From positions 124,001 through 188,000 of the forward strand of contig NZ_NOKT01000008.1 in NCBI RefSeq assembly GCF_002237655.1: a DNA stretch of 64,000 bases, in the 5' to 3' direction. The stretch is from Streptomyces sp. XY006 (GTDB taxonomy: Bacteria; Actinomycetota; Actinomycetes; Streptomycetales; Streptomycetaceae). The notes beneath the pieces were generated by a model. It was not told where the DNA came from, searched no databases, and saw only the letters and a list, made by a program, of their open reading frames with translations. Both the position numbers and the translations under genes were made by a program. Positions 23,600 through 33,876 of the stretch are shown here, one piece after another (positions within the stretch are counted from its first letter, which is position 1; every line of letters begins with the position of its first letter).

Positions 23600-25474
23600 A
23601 TGACCCAGCCTCCGCCCCCGCCCCAGCAGCCCCCGCAGGGGGGCGGGTTCGGGCCGCCGCAGGACCAGCCCCAGCCCCCGCAGACCCCGCCGCCCGCCGG
23701 CGGGCCGAACCTCGGCAAGGCGCCCGAGCCGGGCTACGGCTACCCGCAGGCCCCGCAGACGCCTCCGCCGGCCGCCCCGCCGACCCCGCCGCAGCCGGGG
23801 TACGGCTATCCGCAGGGCGCCCCGCAGCCGGCCCAGCCCCCGCAGGCCCCGCCCGGCTACGGCCACCCCGGCCAGCAGCCGGGGCCGTACGGCCAGCCGC
23901 CGACGGTGCCCTACGGGCAGCCGGGATACGGGCAGCCGGGATACGGGCAGCCGGGATACGGGCAGCAGCCCGGTTACGGCTACCCGCAGGCGACCGTGCC
24001 GCTCCAGCCGCAGCCCGGACAGCCGGGCGGCGGCGGGAAGTTCAACGCCCAGGTGGCCATCATCGTCGCCGCGGTCGTGGCGATCGCCCTGATCGTCGGC
24101 GGCGGCGTCTGGTACTCCTCGTCCAAGGACGACGGCAAGAAGGACGACACGGCCAGCTCCGGCGGCGCCACCGGCGGCACGACCGACGGCAAGGGCGGCA
24201 CCGCGACCGGCGGCAAGGAGAAGCCGCCCGCCGACCCCGGCGCCAAGGTCCTGTTCCAGGTCCCGATGCCCGAGGTGAAGAACGACAGCACGGTCGTCGT
24301 CAACGGCTCCTGGCTCACCGACAAGGCGTACGTCAAGAGCGGCATCGCCGAACTCCTCGGCTACGACCGCACCAAGGGCACCAAGCTCTGGTCGATCCCG
24401 CTGGACGGCCCGGTCTGCCAGGCCAGCCGCCACGTCACCGACGACGGCCTGACGGCGATCCTGCACCAGCCCGCGATGCCGACCAAGGCCGAGCCGTCGC
24501 ACGGCTGCAGCCAGATCGCACTCGTCGACCTCGACGCGGGCAAGAAGCTGTGGACGAAGACGGTCGAGGCCGGTGGCGACCCGATCAGCTTCGACAACGT
24601 CACGATCAGCGGCAAGACCATCGCCGTGGGCAGCACCCGGGGCGGCGCCGCCTACGACGTCTCCGGCAAGCTGCTGTGGAGCCCGAAGCCGAGCGACTCC
24701 TGCTACGACGCCGGCTACGGCGGAGGCGAGAAGCTGGTCGCGGTGCGCAAGTGCGGCTCCTACGAGCAGCGCCAGCTGCACATCCAGACCATCGACCCGA
24801 AGTCCGGGAAGGTGATCTCGGAGTACAAGATGGCCGAGGGCATCGAGTACGCGAGCGTCGTGTCGACCAACCCGCTGGTGGTGGCCGCCGACGTCGGCGA
24901 CTCCGCGGGCGACGGCAGCGGCATCTCCGACTTCTTCTCCATCGACAACAAGACCGGCAAGCTGCGCACCCGCATCTCCGCGCCGGGCGAGCAGTTCGCG
25001 GCCCGCTGCGAGGGCATCACCCGCATCGAGTACTGCAGCCAGCTGGCCGTCGGCAACGACCGGCTCTACCTGCCGACCGAGGAGCACGACGGCACCGGCA
25101 AGTACAGCCAGACCAACGAGATCGTCGCCTTCGACCTCACGACCGGCAAGCAGACCGGGCAGCGGGCCGACGCCGGTGACGGCTACACGATCTCGCCGCT
25201 GCGCATGGACGGCGGCAACGTCATCGCCTACAAGCGCCCGCCGTACGACAAGGGCGGACAGATCGTGAGCATCGACGGGGGCAGCTTCAAGCAGACGACG
25301 CTGCTGGAGAACCCCGCGACGGACCAGGTGCGGGACGTGGAGACCAGCATGTCGCCGGACTACTCCGAGTTCCTCTACGGCGACGGGCAGCTCTACATGT
25401 CCAAGGTGTACGCGAGCAAGCGGTCCGCCGGGCGGGACAAGGAGTACCTCGCGGTCGGCTTCGGCACGAGTTGA
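23600..25474 (+). CDS. membrane-anchored PQQ-type beta-propeller protein (copy 2)
   Basis: A 624-residue paralogue of the preceding protein with the same plan: a disordered N-terminal tail (1-145) holding four near-exact copies of GYGQP, a single membrane helix (about 152-173), a Gly/Thr/Lys linker, and a C-terminal beta-propeller with the shared phrases YDRTKGTKLWSIPL and RLYLPTEEHDGTG. Cysteines occur at equivalent positions in both copies. ATG 23600 has GAGGTG upstream. The pair is transcribed together and ends at a strong terminator at 25514. Confidence 0.82.
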   Translation: MTQPPPPPQQPPQGGGFGPPQDQPQPPQTPPPAGGPNLGKAPEPGYGYPQAPQTPPPAAPPTPPQPGYGYPQGAPQPAQPPQAPPGYGHPGQQPGPYGQPPTVPYGQPGYGQPGYGQPGYGQQPGYGYPQATVPLQPQPGQPGGGGKFNAQVAIIVAAVVAIALIVGGGVWYSSSKDDGKKDDTASSGGATGGTTDGKGGTATGGKEKPPADPGAKVLFQVPMPEVKNDSTVVVNGSWLTDKAYVKSGIAELLGYDRTKGTKLWSIPLDGPVCQASRHVTDDGLTAILHQPAMPTKAEPSHGCSQIALVDLDAGKKLWTKTVEAGGDPISFDNVTISGKTIAVGSTRGGAAYDVSGKLLWSPKPSDSCYDAGYGGGEKLVAVRKCGSYEQRQLHIQTIDPKSGKVISEYKMAEGIEYASVVSTNPLVVAADVGDSAGDGSGISDFFSIDNKTGKLRTRISAPGEQFAARCEGITRIEYCSQLAVGNDRLYLPTEEHDGTGKYSQTNEIVAFDLTTGKQTGQRADAGDGYTISPLRMDGGNVIAYKRPPYDKGGQIVSIDGGSFKQTTLLENPATDQVRDVETSMSPDYSEFLYGDGQLYMSKVYASKRSAGRDKEYLAVGFGTS

Positions 25475-25513
25475 TCGTCTGGTGATCGGTCCTTGATCGA
25501 CTGATGGCCGATG

Positions 25514-25543
25514 CGGCCCCGTCCCTGCTCAGGGGCGGGGCCG
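25514..25543 (+). terminator. strong hairpin terminator after the PQQ pair
   Basis: CGGCCCCG (25514-25521) and CGGGGCCG (25536-25543), extended inward by CCC/GGG with a short loop, give an 11-12-bp stem about 40 bp after the stop codon, followed by TTCG. Confidence 0.85.
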
Positions 25544-25712
25544 TTCGCGTTCCGCTCAGTCAACCTCGAATGCGAGGAATTTCGGCGATCCGGGGCGATT
25601 CTCGCGGGTAGGGGGAGCGCAACGTCGAACAAGCGTGTAGCTTCCGGGGGCATGAAGGCGGGGGAGCCGGGGGGCTTCCATCAGGGGGCTGGGGTGACTG
25701 GGGGGTTGCTCG

Positions 25713-26393
25713 ATGGGAGTGCGGCTCATGGTGGTCGACGACCACCGACTGCTGGCGGAGGCGCTGGCCTCGGCGCTGAAGCTGCGGGGGCACCGGGTGC
25801 TGGCCGCGGCGGCGCCGGCCGCGGGGGCGGCGGAGCTGGTGATCACACGGGCGCCCGAGGTGTGCCTGCTGGGGACGGCCACGCCGGCCGAGCCGGGGAT
25901 CTTCGACCCGGTGGTGAAGATCAAGCGGGAGCGGCCGCAGGTGGCGGTGCTGGTGCTGGGGCCGGTGCCGAGTCCGCGGGGCATCGCGGCGGCGTTCGCG
26001 GCGGGGGCCTCCGGCTATGTCCGGCACGATGAGCGCATAGAGGGTGTCGAGCGGGCCATCATGAAGGCCCGGGCGGGGGAGGCGGCGGTGGCGCCGCAGT
26101 TGCTGCAGGGGGCGTTCGGCGAGCTGCTCAACCCGGCGGCGCAGCCGGACGACGAGGGGCAGCGGCTGCTGTCCATGCTCACGCCGAGGGAGGTCGAGGT
26201 GCTGGTCCGCGTCGCCGACGGCGAGGACACGCGGCTGATCGCGGCGGGCATGGGCATCGCCCCGTCGACGGCCCGCACGCACGTCCAGCGGGTCCTGATG
26301 AAACTGGGCGTCGGCTCCCGCCTGGAGGCAGCGGCCCTGGCGGCCCGGACGGGCTTGCTGGACAGGGCGGGCCCACTACACAGGGAGCAGTGA
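25713..26393 (+). CDS. LuxR-family regulator with degenerate receiver domain
   Basis: A 226-residue NarL-type protein: an N-terminal receiver-like domain (1-125) and a C-terminal LuxR HTH (about 148-215, LTPREVEVLVRVADGED...IAPSTARTHVQRVLMKLGV). The acidic pair Asp9-Asp10 (VVDDH) is present. However, the strand that should end in the phospho-accepting Asp reads VCLLGTATP, with Gly54 in that place, so conventional phosphorylation is not expected. No histidine kinase gene lies beside it. The ATG at 25713 is the only start with the full first strand. It may be controlled by a ligand, by dimer formation, or by abundance. Confidence 0.85.
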   Translation: MGVRLMVVDDHRLLAEALASALKLRGHRVLAAAAPAAGAAELVITRAPEVCLLGTATPAEPGIFDPVVKIKRERPQVAVLVLGPVPSPRGIAAAFAAGASGYVRHDERIEGVERAIMKARAGEAAVAPQLLQGAFGELLNPAAQPDDEGQRLLSMLTPREVEVLVRVADGEDTRLIAAGMGIAPSTARTHVQRVLMKLGVGSRLEAAALAARTGLLDRAGPLHREQ

Positions 26394-26445
26394 GCCGCGC
26401 GTCCTCGCCTTCGCCTGACGGTGGGTGGTGGGTCGGCGCCGCGCC

Positions 26446-26535
26446 GGGGGGTGTCCGTCCTCGGAACGGCGCGATGGGGTTGCAAACCGACTCGCTGTCC
26501 GTTGACGCGCCAACCGCTGCGGGCGGACACCCCCC
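26446..26535. other. nested inverted repeats, possible structured RNA
   Basis: A perfect 12-bp inverted repeat, GGGGGGTGTCCG (26446-26457) and CGGACACCCCCC (26524-26535), encloses a second pair, GGCGCG near 26473 and CGCGCC near 26508. It lies in the 325-bp gap between the convergent LuxR and small membrane protein genes. It could be a terminator region or a small RNA. Confidence 0.4.
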
Positions 26536-26607
26536 GACACGTCCCCTTCTCGCCGTACGCGGGTGCGGGCCGCCCTGGCTGCGGGCATGTGTGCCGCTGG
26601 GGCGATG

Positions 26608-26647
26608 GGGGTCCCCCCTGCTCGAGCGGAGCCGAGAGCTTGGGGGA
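26608..26647. repeat. dispersed Streptomyces GCTCGAGC hairpin
   Basis: The segment around CCCCCCTGCTCGAGCGGAGC and its pairing arm GAGAGCTTGGGGGA is a hairpin-forming sequence I recognise from many Streptomyces intergenic regions. It is an old dispersed element of unknown role. Confidence 0.6.
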
Positions 26648-26693
26648 GGGTGGGTGCAGCGGTACCTCGTTGCGCCGAGTTGCGCACCCACCC
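26648..26693. terminator. hairpin between convergent genes
   Basis: GGGTGGGTGC (26648-26657) and GCACCCACCC (26684-26693) form a 10-bp stem about 25 bp beyond the stop codon of the leftward small membrane protein gene, in the right place to terminate the symporter operon. Confidence 0.6.
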
Positions 26694-26718
26694 GGCCCCG
26701 GCAGCCACACGCGGGGAG

Positions 26719-27036
26719 CTACTCCACCCGCTCGTCACCCTCCGGCTCGACCGACGGCGGCGGCGGAGCCGTCGGCCTCAGCTTCAGCCACACCAGGAAG
26801 AACACCCCCAGCGCGAGCATGCCCAGACCGGTCCACAGGTTGATGTTCACCCCCTCGGCCTTGTCGATGTCGGCATCGGACGCCGTCAGCCCCGCGATCG
26901 TCACGATCACGCCGTACAGCACGAACAGCCCGCCGATGATCCGCCGGATGTCGAACAGCCGCGCGGCGGTCGCCGACTTGCCCTGCAGCTCGGAGACTTC
27001 CCGCTGCACGTCCTTCTCGGAGTAGAACTCGGACAT
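26719..27036 (-). CDS. small two-helix membrane protein in symporter operon
   Basis: A 105-residue protein with a charged N-terminus (EFYSEKDVQREVSELQGKS), two membrane helices (about 33-52 and 66-85) and a Pro-rich acidic tail. No family was recognised. It starts 20 bp after the stop codon of the large SSS symporter upstream in the same direction, so the two are co-transcribed. Its size and place suggest an accessory subunit of that symporter, like the DUF485 partners of acetate symporters, but the sequence is not DUF485-like. Confidence 0.75.
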   Translation of the reverse strand: MSEFYSEKDVQREVSELQGKSATAARLFDIRRIIGGLFVLYGVIVTIAGLTASDADIDKAEGVNINLWTGLGMLALGVFFLVWLKLRPTAPPPPSVEPEGDERVE

Positions 27037-27056
27037 GTTCCCTCAGCCTCCCTGCG

Positions 27057-28736
27057 TCAGAACGAGAACGGGATGTAGCAGGCCGCGGCCAGCACGATGG
27101 CGCCCCAGCCGAGCAGCGCCGGCTTGCGGTACCAGGCCTCGTCCCCCGGCGCCGGCGGCTCCGCCATACCGGGCGAGGTCGTGCCGTAGACCAGCCCCTG
27201 CAGCTCCTCCGTCGGCTTCGGCGCGGTGAACAGCGACACCGCCACCATGACGACCGCGCCCGCGACGAATCCCGCGATCGCCGAGACGAAGTTGGCCCCC
27301 TGGTCGGAGGGGATGTCGATGATGTCCTGCTTGTAGAGGACGAAGTAGTTGACCATCGCTGCCGTGGTGCCCGCGAGCAGTCCCCAGAAGCCGGACTTCA
27401 TCGACGCCCGCTTCCAGAACATGCCGATGATGAAGACCACGAACATCGGCACGTTGAAGAAGGAGAACAGCGTCTGGAGGTAGCTCATGATGTTCGAGAA
27501 GGACGACGCCAGGAACGCCGTGCCGATCGAGGCCAGGACGCCGATCGCGGTGATGATCCGGCCGAAGCGCACGTAGTACTCGTCCTCGCGGTCCCGGACG
27601 ACGTACTTGGCCCAGATGTCCGTCGTGAACACCGTGTTGAACGACGACACGTTGGCCGCCATGCCCGCCATGAACGCCGCGAGCAGACCGGTGACGGCGA
27701 TGCCGAGCACGCCGTTGGGCAGCAGCTGTTCCATCAGGTAGGGGATCGCGTCGTTGTACTGGAGGTCGGACTCCGGCGTACCGATCTTCGGCACCAGGAC
27801 GGCGGCGACCAGACCCGGGATCATCACGAGGAACACGATGAAGATCTTCGGGAACGCGGCGATCAGCGGCGTGCGCTGGGCCGCCGAGAGGTTCTTCGCG
27901 GACAGGGCGCGCTGCACCTCGGCGAAGTTCGTCGTCCAGTAGCCGAACGAGAGCACGAAGCCGAGGCCGAGGACGATGGTCAGCCAGTTGGCGCCCAGCG
28001 GGTTGTCGCTGCCGATGCCCGTGCCGCCCCAGGCGGTCATGAAGTCGGCGCCCCGGGACTCGGTGAGGGAGTCCGACAGCCCGTCCCAGCCGCCGACGCT
28101 CTTCAGGCCGAGCACCGTGATGGGGATGAGCGCGGCGAGGATCACGAAGAACTGCAGCACCTCGTTGTAGATGGCCGAGGAGAGGCCGCCGAGGGTGATG
28201 TACGCGAGGACGAAGAAGCCGGCGACCACGATCGCCACCCACTCGGGCCAGCCCAGCAGCGCCTCGACGACGATGGCCAGCGCGTAGAGGTTGACGCCGG
28301 CGATGAGGATGGCGGCGAAGGCGAAGAGGACCGAACTGAGCAGGTGCGCCGCCCTGTCGAAGCGCAGCAGCAGGAACTCGGGGACCGAGCGGACCTTGGA
28401 GCCGTAGTAGAAGGGCATCATGACCAGGCCCAGGAAGACCATGGCCGGGATGGCGCCGATCCAGTACCAGTGCGTCGTGTAGACGCCGTACTGGGCGCTG
28501 TTGGCGGCCATGCCCAGGATCTCCGTCGCGCCCAGGTTGGCGGCGATGAACGCCAGACCGGTGACCCAGGCGGGCAGGGAGCGGCCGGAGAGGAAGAAGT
28601 CGAGGCTGGTCTTCACCGAACGTCTCGCGGCGAAACCGATGCCGAGGACGACGACGAAGTAGATCCCGAGGAGGGTGTAGTCGAGCCAGTTGGTGGGGAG
28701 CCGTAGCTCGGCTGCCAGAAATGTGGGGGTTTGCAT
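27057..28736 (-). CDS. SSS sodium:solute symporter, probable sugar transporter
   Basis: A 559-residue integral membrane protein of the sodium:solute symporter family (SGLT/vSGLT branch) with about 14 hydrophobic helices. Family landmarks include an N-terminal DYTLLGIYFVVVLGIG helix, the RSLPAWVTGLAFIAANLGATEI loop, and the sodium-site segment LGGLSSAIYNEVLQFF. The branch with GRSLPAW and ANLGATE motifs includes sodium/galactose carriers, and the gene diverges directly from galT-galE-galK, so galactose or a related sugar is the likely substrate. ATG 28736 has GAGGG upstream. A small membrane protein follows in the operon. Confidence 0.88.
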   Translation of the reverse strand: MQTPTFLAAELRLPTNWLDYTLLGIYFVVVLGIGFAARRSVKTSLDFFLSGRSLPAWVTGLAFIAANLGATEILGMAANSAQYGVYTTHWYWIGAIPAMVFLGLVMMPFYYGSKVRSVPEFLLLRFDRAAHLLSSVLFAFAAILIAGVNLYALAIVVEALLGWPEWVAIVVAGFFVLAYITLGGLSSAIYNEVLQFFVILAALIPITVLGLKSVGGWDGLSDSLTESRGADFMTAWGGTGIGSDNPLGANWLTIVLGLGFVLSFGYWTTNFAEVQRALSAKNLSAAQRTPLIAAFPKIFIVFLVMIPGLVAAVLVPKIGTPESDLQYNDAIPYLMEQLLPNGVLGIAVTGLLAAFMAGMAANVSSFNTVFTTDIWAKYVVRDREDEYYVRFGRIITAIGVLASIGTAFLASSFSNIMSYLQTLFSFFNVPMFVVFIIGMFWKRASMKSGFWGLLAGTTAAMVNYFVLYKQDIIDIPSDQGANFVSAIAGFVAGAVVMVAVSLFTAPKPTEELQGLVYGTTSPGMAEPPAPGDEAWYRKPALLGWGAIVLAAACYIPFSF

Positions 28737-28769
28737 GAGCCCTCGCTTTGTCGCGCGAACCGATACCTC

Positions 28770-28895
28770 GCGGAATCTACGTGTCCGCGTTCAGCCATTG
28801 AACACTTCTGGTGATGCTCTTTGTTGGATTGTGATGTTGACGATTGAGGGGAATGGTGTTTTGATATGTTCGGTTATGTTTGAAGAATGAGGAGT
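28770..28895 (+). promoter_or_regulatory. AT-rich divergent promoter region of the gal operon
   Basis: This stretch between the symporter and galT is markedly AT-richer than its surroundings and full of TTG/TGAT words (for example TTGGATTGTGATGTTGACG and TTTTGATATG). It corresponds by position to galP1, the galactose-inducible promoter described for S. lividans. Repeats around GATTGTGATGTTGACGATTG are candidate regulator sites. Confidence 0.6.
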
Positions 28896-28900
28896 CCGGC

Positions 28901-29962
28901 GTGAAGAAGACCTCGACCCGGCTGGCCGACGGTCGCGAGCTCATCTACTACGACCTGCGGGACGACACCGTGCGCGGCGCGGCCGACCGCCGTCCCCTGG
29001 ACCGGACTGTCACCACCTCCGAGATCCGCCGCGACCCCCTGCTCGGCGACAGCGTCGCGATCGCCTCCCACCGCCAGGGCCGCACCTACCACCCCCCGGC
29101 CGACGAGTGCCCCCTGTGCCCCTCCGAGGGCGACCGGCTGAGCGAGATCCCCGACTCTTCCTACGACGTCGTGGTCTTCGAGAACCGCTTCCCCTCGCTC
29201 GCCGGCGACTCCGGCCGCTGCGAGGTCGTCTGCTTCACCTCCGACCACGACGCGTCCTTCGCCCGACTCTCCGAGGAGCAGGCGGGCCTGGTGCTGGAGG
29301 CGTGGACGGACCGTACGGCGGAGCTGTCCCATCTCCCCTCCGTCGAGCAGGTGTTCTGCTTCGAGAACCGGGGCGCCGAGATCGGTGTGACCCTCCAGCA
29401 TCCGCACGGGCAGATCTACGCCTACCCCTTCACCACCCCGCGCACCGCCCTGATGCTCCGCTCCGTCGCCGCCCACAAGGAGATGACGGGCGGTGAGAAC
29501 CTCTTCGACGCCGTCCTGGAACGCGAGCTCGCCGACGAGCGGGTGGTCCTGGAGGGCGAGCACTGGGTGGCGTTCGTGCCGTACGCGGCGCACTGGCCGT
29601 ACGAGGTCCACCTGTACCCCAGGCGCCGCGTGCCCGACCTGCTCGGGCTGGACGAGGCCGCGCGCACAGAGTTCCCCAAGGTCTATCTGGAACTCTTGAG
29701 GCGCTTCGACCGGATCTTCGGTGAGAACGAGCCTCCGACGCCCTACATCGCGGCCTGGCACCAGGCCCCGTTCGGCGCGCTGGAGGAGTTCGACGGCGTC
29801 GTGCGCGAGGACTTCGCGCTCCACCTCGAGCTTTTCACCATCCGCCGCACTTCCGGCAAGCTGAAGTTTCTCGCGGGTTCCGAGTCCGGCATGAACGTGT
29901 TCATCAACGACGTGCCGCCGGAGCGCGCGGCCGAGCGACTGCGAGAGGTAGCGAGTTCATGA
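28901..29962 (+). CDS. galT: galactose-1-phosphate uridylyltransferase GalT
   Basis: A 353-residue Leloir-pathway enzyme that swaps UMP from UDP-glucose to galactose-1-phosphate. The active-site HPHGQ is in [13 protein letters not shown]; metal-binding Cys are in ECPLCPSE; the second HIT-like half carries [13 protein letters not shown] 28901 is chosen because GAGGAG lies 6 bases upstream; a TTG further up has no such site. First gene of galT-galE-galK; its last codons overlap galE by 4 bp. Confidence 0.95.
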   Translation: MKKTSTRLADGRELIYYDLRDDTVRGAADRRPLDRTVTTSEIRRDPLLGDSVAIASHRQGRTYHPPADECPLCPSEGDRLSEIPDSSYDVVVFENRFPSLAGDSGRCEVVCFTSDHDASFARLSEEQAGLVLEAWTDRTAELSHLPSVEQVFCFENRGAEIGVTLQHPHGQIYAYPFTTPRTALMLRSVAAHKEMTGGENLFDAVLERELADERVVLEGEHWVAFVPYAAHWPYEVHLYPRRRVPDLLGLDEAARTEFPKVYLELLRRFDRIFGENEPPTPYIAAWHQAPFGALEEFDGVVREDFALHLELFTIRRTSGKLKFLAGSESGMNVFINDVPPERAAERLREVASS

Positions 29963-30921
29963 GCGGGAAGTACCTGGTGACGGGCGGCGCGGGATACGTC
30001 GGCGGTGTGGTCGCCCAGCATCTGCTGGAGGCCGGTCACGACGTCGTCGTCCTCGACAACCTCTCCACCGGCTTCCGCGAGGGCGTCCCGGCCGGTGCCT
30101 CCTTCGTCGAGGGCGACATCCGCGACGCCGCCAAATGGCTGGACTCCTCCTTCGACGGCGTCCTGCACTTCGCGGCGTTCTCCCAGGTCGGCGAGTCCGT
30201 CGTGAAGCCGGAGAAGTACTGGGACAACAACGTCGGCGGCACGATGGCCCTGCTGGCCGCGATGCGCGAGGCGGGCGTGCGCAGGCTGGTCTTCTCCTCC
30301 ACGGCGGCCACCTACGGCGAACCGGAAGAGGTCCCGATCGTCGAGTCGGCCCCGACGAAGCCCACCAACCCCTACGGCGCCTCCAAGCTCGCCGTCGACC
30401 ACATGATCACGGGCGAGGCGGCGGCGCACGGCCTGGGCGCGGTCTCCCTGCGTTACTTCAACGTGGCCGGGGCCTACGGCGCCCACGGCGAGCGCCACGA
30501 CCCCGAGTCCCACCTCATCCCGCTGGTGCTGCAGGTCGCGCAGGGCCGGCGCGACGCGATCTCCGTCTACGGCGACGACTACCCGACGCCGGACGGCACC
30601 TGCGTGCGCGACTACATCCACGTCGCCGACCTGGCCGAGGCCCACCTGCTGGCCCTGCGGGCCGCCACCCCCGGCGAGCACCTGATCTGCAACCTCGGCA
30701 ACGGCAACGGCTTCTCCGTCCGCGAGGTCATCGAGACGGTCCGCCGCGTGACCGGCCACCCGATCCCCGAGGTCGTGGCCCCCCGCCGGGGCGGCGATCC
30801 GGCGGTCCTGGTGGCGTCGGCCGCCACGGCCCGCGAGAAGCTGGGCTGGAACCCGTCCCGCGCGGATCTCGCGGGAATCGTCGCGGACGCGTGGGACTTC
30901 GCGCAGCGGCACGGCAACTAG
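29959..30921 (+). CDS. galE: UDP-glucose 4-epimerase GalE
   Basis: A 320-residue short-chain dehydrogenase-type epimerase that interconverts UDP-galactose and UDP-glucose with bound NAD. The Rossmann motif GGAGYVGG is at the N-terminus, the catalytic pair is in YGASK, and the serine is in [10 protein letters not shown]. Length is standard. ATG 29959 overlaps the galT stop as ATGA, so the two are translationally coupled. Confidence 0.95.
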   Translation: MSGKYLVTGGAGYVGGVVAQHLLEAGHDVVVLDNLSTGFREGVPAGASFVEGDIRDAAKWLDSSFDGVLHFAAFSQVGESVVKPEKYWDNNVGGTMALLAAMREAGVRRLVFSSTAATYGEPEEVPIVESAPTKPTNPYGASKLAVDHMITGEAAAHGLGAVSLRYFNVAGAYGAHGERHDPESHLIPLVLQVAQGRRDAISVYGDDYPTPDGTCVRDYIHVADLAEAHLLALRAATPGEHLICNLGNGNGFSVREVIETVRRVTGHPIPEVVAPRRGGDPAVLVASAATAREKLGWNPSRADLAGIVADAWDFAQRHGN

Positions 30922-30949
30922 AAGGTACGGAAAGGGTCAGGGGTCAGGC

Positions 30950-32113
<1,164 letters not shown>

Positions 32114-32138
32114 CCCCCGACCACGACCGACCCCCTCG

Positions 32139-33155
32139 TCAGCGATTGACGGCCTGGATCTCCTGGACCGGCACCTCGGTGGTCGTGGCGAACGTCCCGT
32201 CGGGCAGGTCACCGCCCGAGCCGCCCGCGCCCTCCCAGGTGATCTCCCAGGTGAGAGTCGCCTGGAGGGCGTAGGTGCCGTCCCCGGACGACCGCAGGTA
32301 CCGCACCCCGCACGGAGGCGTCAGCTCCGCCTTGCCCCTGGCGTACGGCTCTCCGATCGAGCCGTCCTCGTTGATCCGGCACTCGCCGGCCGCGGGAAGC
32401 GTTTCCGCGTCCTCCGTGCCCGCGTCGATGTGCAGGCTCACCGGCTTGGCGGTCGTCGTCGCCCACAGCCCCGTGCCGGGCAGACTCGCCGTCACGGACA
32501 CGGGCTTGAAGGCGCCCTTGTCCAGCCAGATCCAGGTGGGGGCGTTCACAGTGGACCTGCCGTCCGGCGCCATGGAGATCCTGGTCGGCGGCACGACGGT
32601 CCGCTGATGCGCGAGCCCGGCAAGAGTCTCGGTGTCGATGGCCTGGGGAACGTCCGGATTCTGACCGTTGTCGACCCAGAAGGGCTTGCGTCCGCAGGTG
32701 CCCGCGTCAGGGTCGTCTTTCATCTTCGGATTCTTCACGGCCACCCACCACATGCCCTCGTCGTTCTTGGCGACGTTGAAGTCCTTGTAGGGGTGGCCCT
32801 CCTTGTAGCGGGCCTTGTCGTCCGCGATACCCGCGGGCGCGCCGCCCATGGATTCGTAGATCGACCAGTTGGCCTCGGTGTAGGTCTTGAAGTCCTCCGC
32901 CTTCCAGTAGGGCTCGTACCAGCAAGCCGGTGGCTCCCAGTCGACCGCGGCGGACGTGACCGGACCGCTGTCCTTCACGGGGGCTTGGCCCTTCACGTGG
33001 AAGCTGACACGCGAATCAAGCACGGGCCCCGAGGCATTGCCGGACGCCTCCTCCGTCTGGGCTCCATTGCTGCCGATCCCACCGGCGACGGCCGTGTCTA
33101 CGCCGAGGAGAAGAAGGGCAGCTGTCAGAGCCGCGAGTGCGCAGCGCTGGGTCAC
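32139..33155 (-). CDS. secreted protein of unknown function
   Basis: A 338-residue protein with a Sec signal peptide (about 1-25, TAALLLLGVDTAVA before the likely cut). The mature part is rich in Trp, Pro and Gly, has several Cys (WEPPACWYEP, AGTCGRKPF, AGECRIN, PPCGVRY) and a repeat-poor beta-type pattern. I recognise no domain. GTG 33155 is chosen over GTG 33164 because it overlaps the stop of the upstream lipoprotein gene as GTGA and has AGAGGTG 7-8 bases before it. The two genes form an operon, so the proteins may work together at the cell surface. Confidence 0.78.
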   Translation of the reverse strand: MTQRCALAALTAALLLLGVDTAVAGGIGSNGAQTEEASGNASGPVLDSRVSFHVKGQAPVKDSGPVTSAAVDWEPPACWYEPYWKAEDFKTYTEANWSIYESMGGAPAGIADDKARYKEGHPYKDFNVAKNDEGMWWVAVKNPKMKDDPDAGTCGRKPFWVDNGQNPDVPQAIDTETLAGLAHQRTVVPPTRISMAPDGRSTVNAPTWIWLDKGAFKPVSVTASLPGTGLWATTTAKPVSLHIDAGTEDAETLPAAGECRINEDGSIGEPYARGKAELTPPCGVRYLRSSGDGTYALQATLTWEITWEGAGGSGGDLPDGTFATTTEVPVQEIQAVNR

Positions 33156-33808
33156 GGCTGGCACCTCTGGGAACCGCGGTCCTCGTGCAGACTCCAGATC
33201 TGCCAGACGCCCTGCTTGTCCTTCTTCACGGCGGCGTTGTAGTACACGTAGCTGTCAGGCGAGGTCGCGGTCACCTTCACCTTGTCCGTCTTCAAGTCCT
33301 TGACGTTCGCCTTGCTCTCGTCCACGCAGTACGTCAGCGCGCCCGACGCCTTGTCGAACACCGTCACCTGGCGGTCGAAGTAGCGCAGGGTGCCCGCCCA
33401 ACTGGTTTTCCTGGCGTTGTTGTCCTTGGCGTAGTTGTAGACGCCCCTCAGCGCGGAGTCCGTGTAGTAGAACGCCATGCCCGACTTCTTCAGGTCGCCG
33501 TACGCCACGGCCTGCCACACGGTGCTGACAGCCCGTTGGTTGTCCGCCAGGATCGCGTCCTTCGTAGCGTCCCCGGTCTGCCGTCCCTCGAAGACCAGCT
33601 TCATGTCCGACGGCAGCTCGATCTCCGGCCGGTCGATGCCGTCCGCCGTAGTGGACCCCGAGGGCGAGGCCGACGGCGTTTCAGCGGCATCCGCTCCGGC
33701 GATCTTGTCCGACGGCGACCCGTCACCTCCCCCCGAGCCGCAAGCGGTCAGCAGCAGGGCCGCGGAGGCGGTGAGCACGGCTGTCACGAGCCGGGCAGGG
33801 CGGTTCAC
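33152..33808 (-). CDS. lipoprotein of unknown function
   Basis: A 218-residue lipoprotein: a signal peptide ending in the lipobox LTAC (Cys23), a Ser/Gly/Ala-rich linker (about 24-58), and a 160-residue soluble domain with the NTF2-like phrase AILADNQRAVSTVWQAVAYGD and FYYTDSALRG. GTG 33808 has GGGAG 6 bases upstream. It is co-transcribed with the secreted protein gene, overlapping it by 4 bp. The NTF2-like idea is tentative. Confidence 0.8.
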   Translation of the reverse strand: MNRPARLVTAVLTASAALLLTACGSGGGDGSPSDKIAGADAAETPSASPSGSTTADGIDRPEIELPSDMKLVFEGRQTGDATKDAILADNQRAVSTVWQAVAYGDLKKSGMAFYYTDSALRGVYNYAKDNNARKTSWAGTLRYFDRQVTVFDKASGALTYCVDESKANVKDLKTDKVKVTATSPDSYVYYNAAVKKDKQGVWQIWSLHEDRGSQRCQP

Positions 33809-33876
33809 TCAAGTCTCCCGTCGGTGGGGGGAATTACAGGTGCGAACCCACGCTATCGCTGCCCCCACCTGCGCAG

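Noticed and set aside
23920..23970. CRISPR-like short repeats (15 bp)
   Set aside because: They are codon repeats for GYGQP in a coding disordered tail, without spacers.
33153..33164. GTG 33164 as start of the secreted protein
   Set aside because: The GTG at 33155 gives a 4-bp GTGA overlap with the lipoprotein gene and better ribosome-site spacing.
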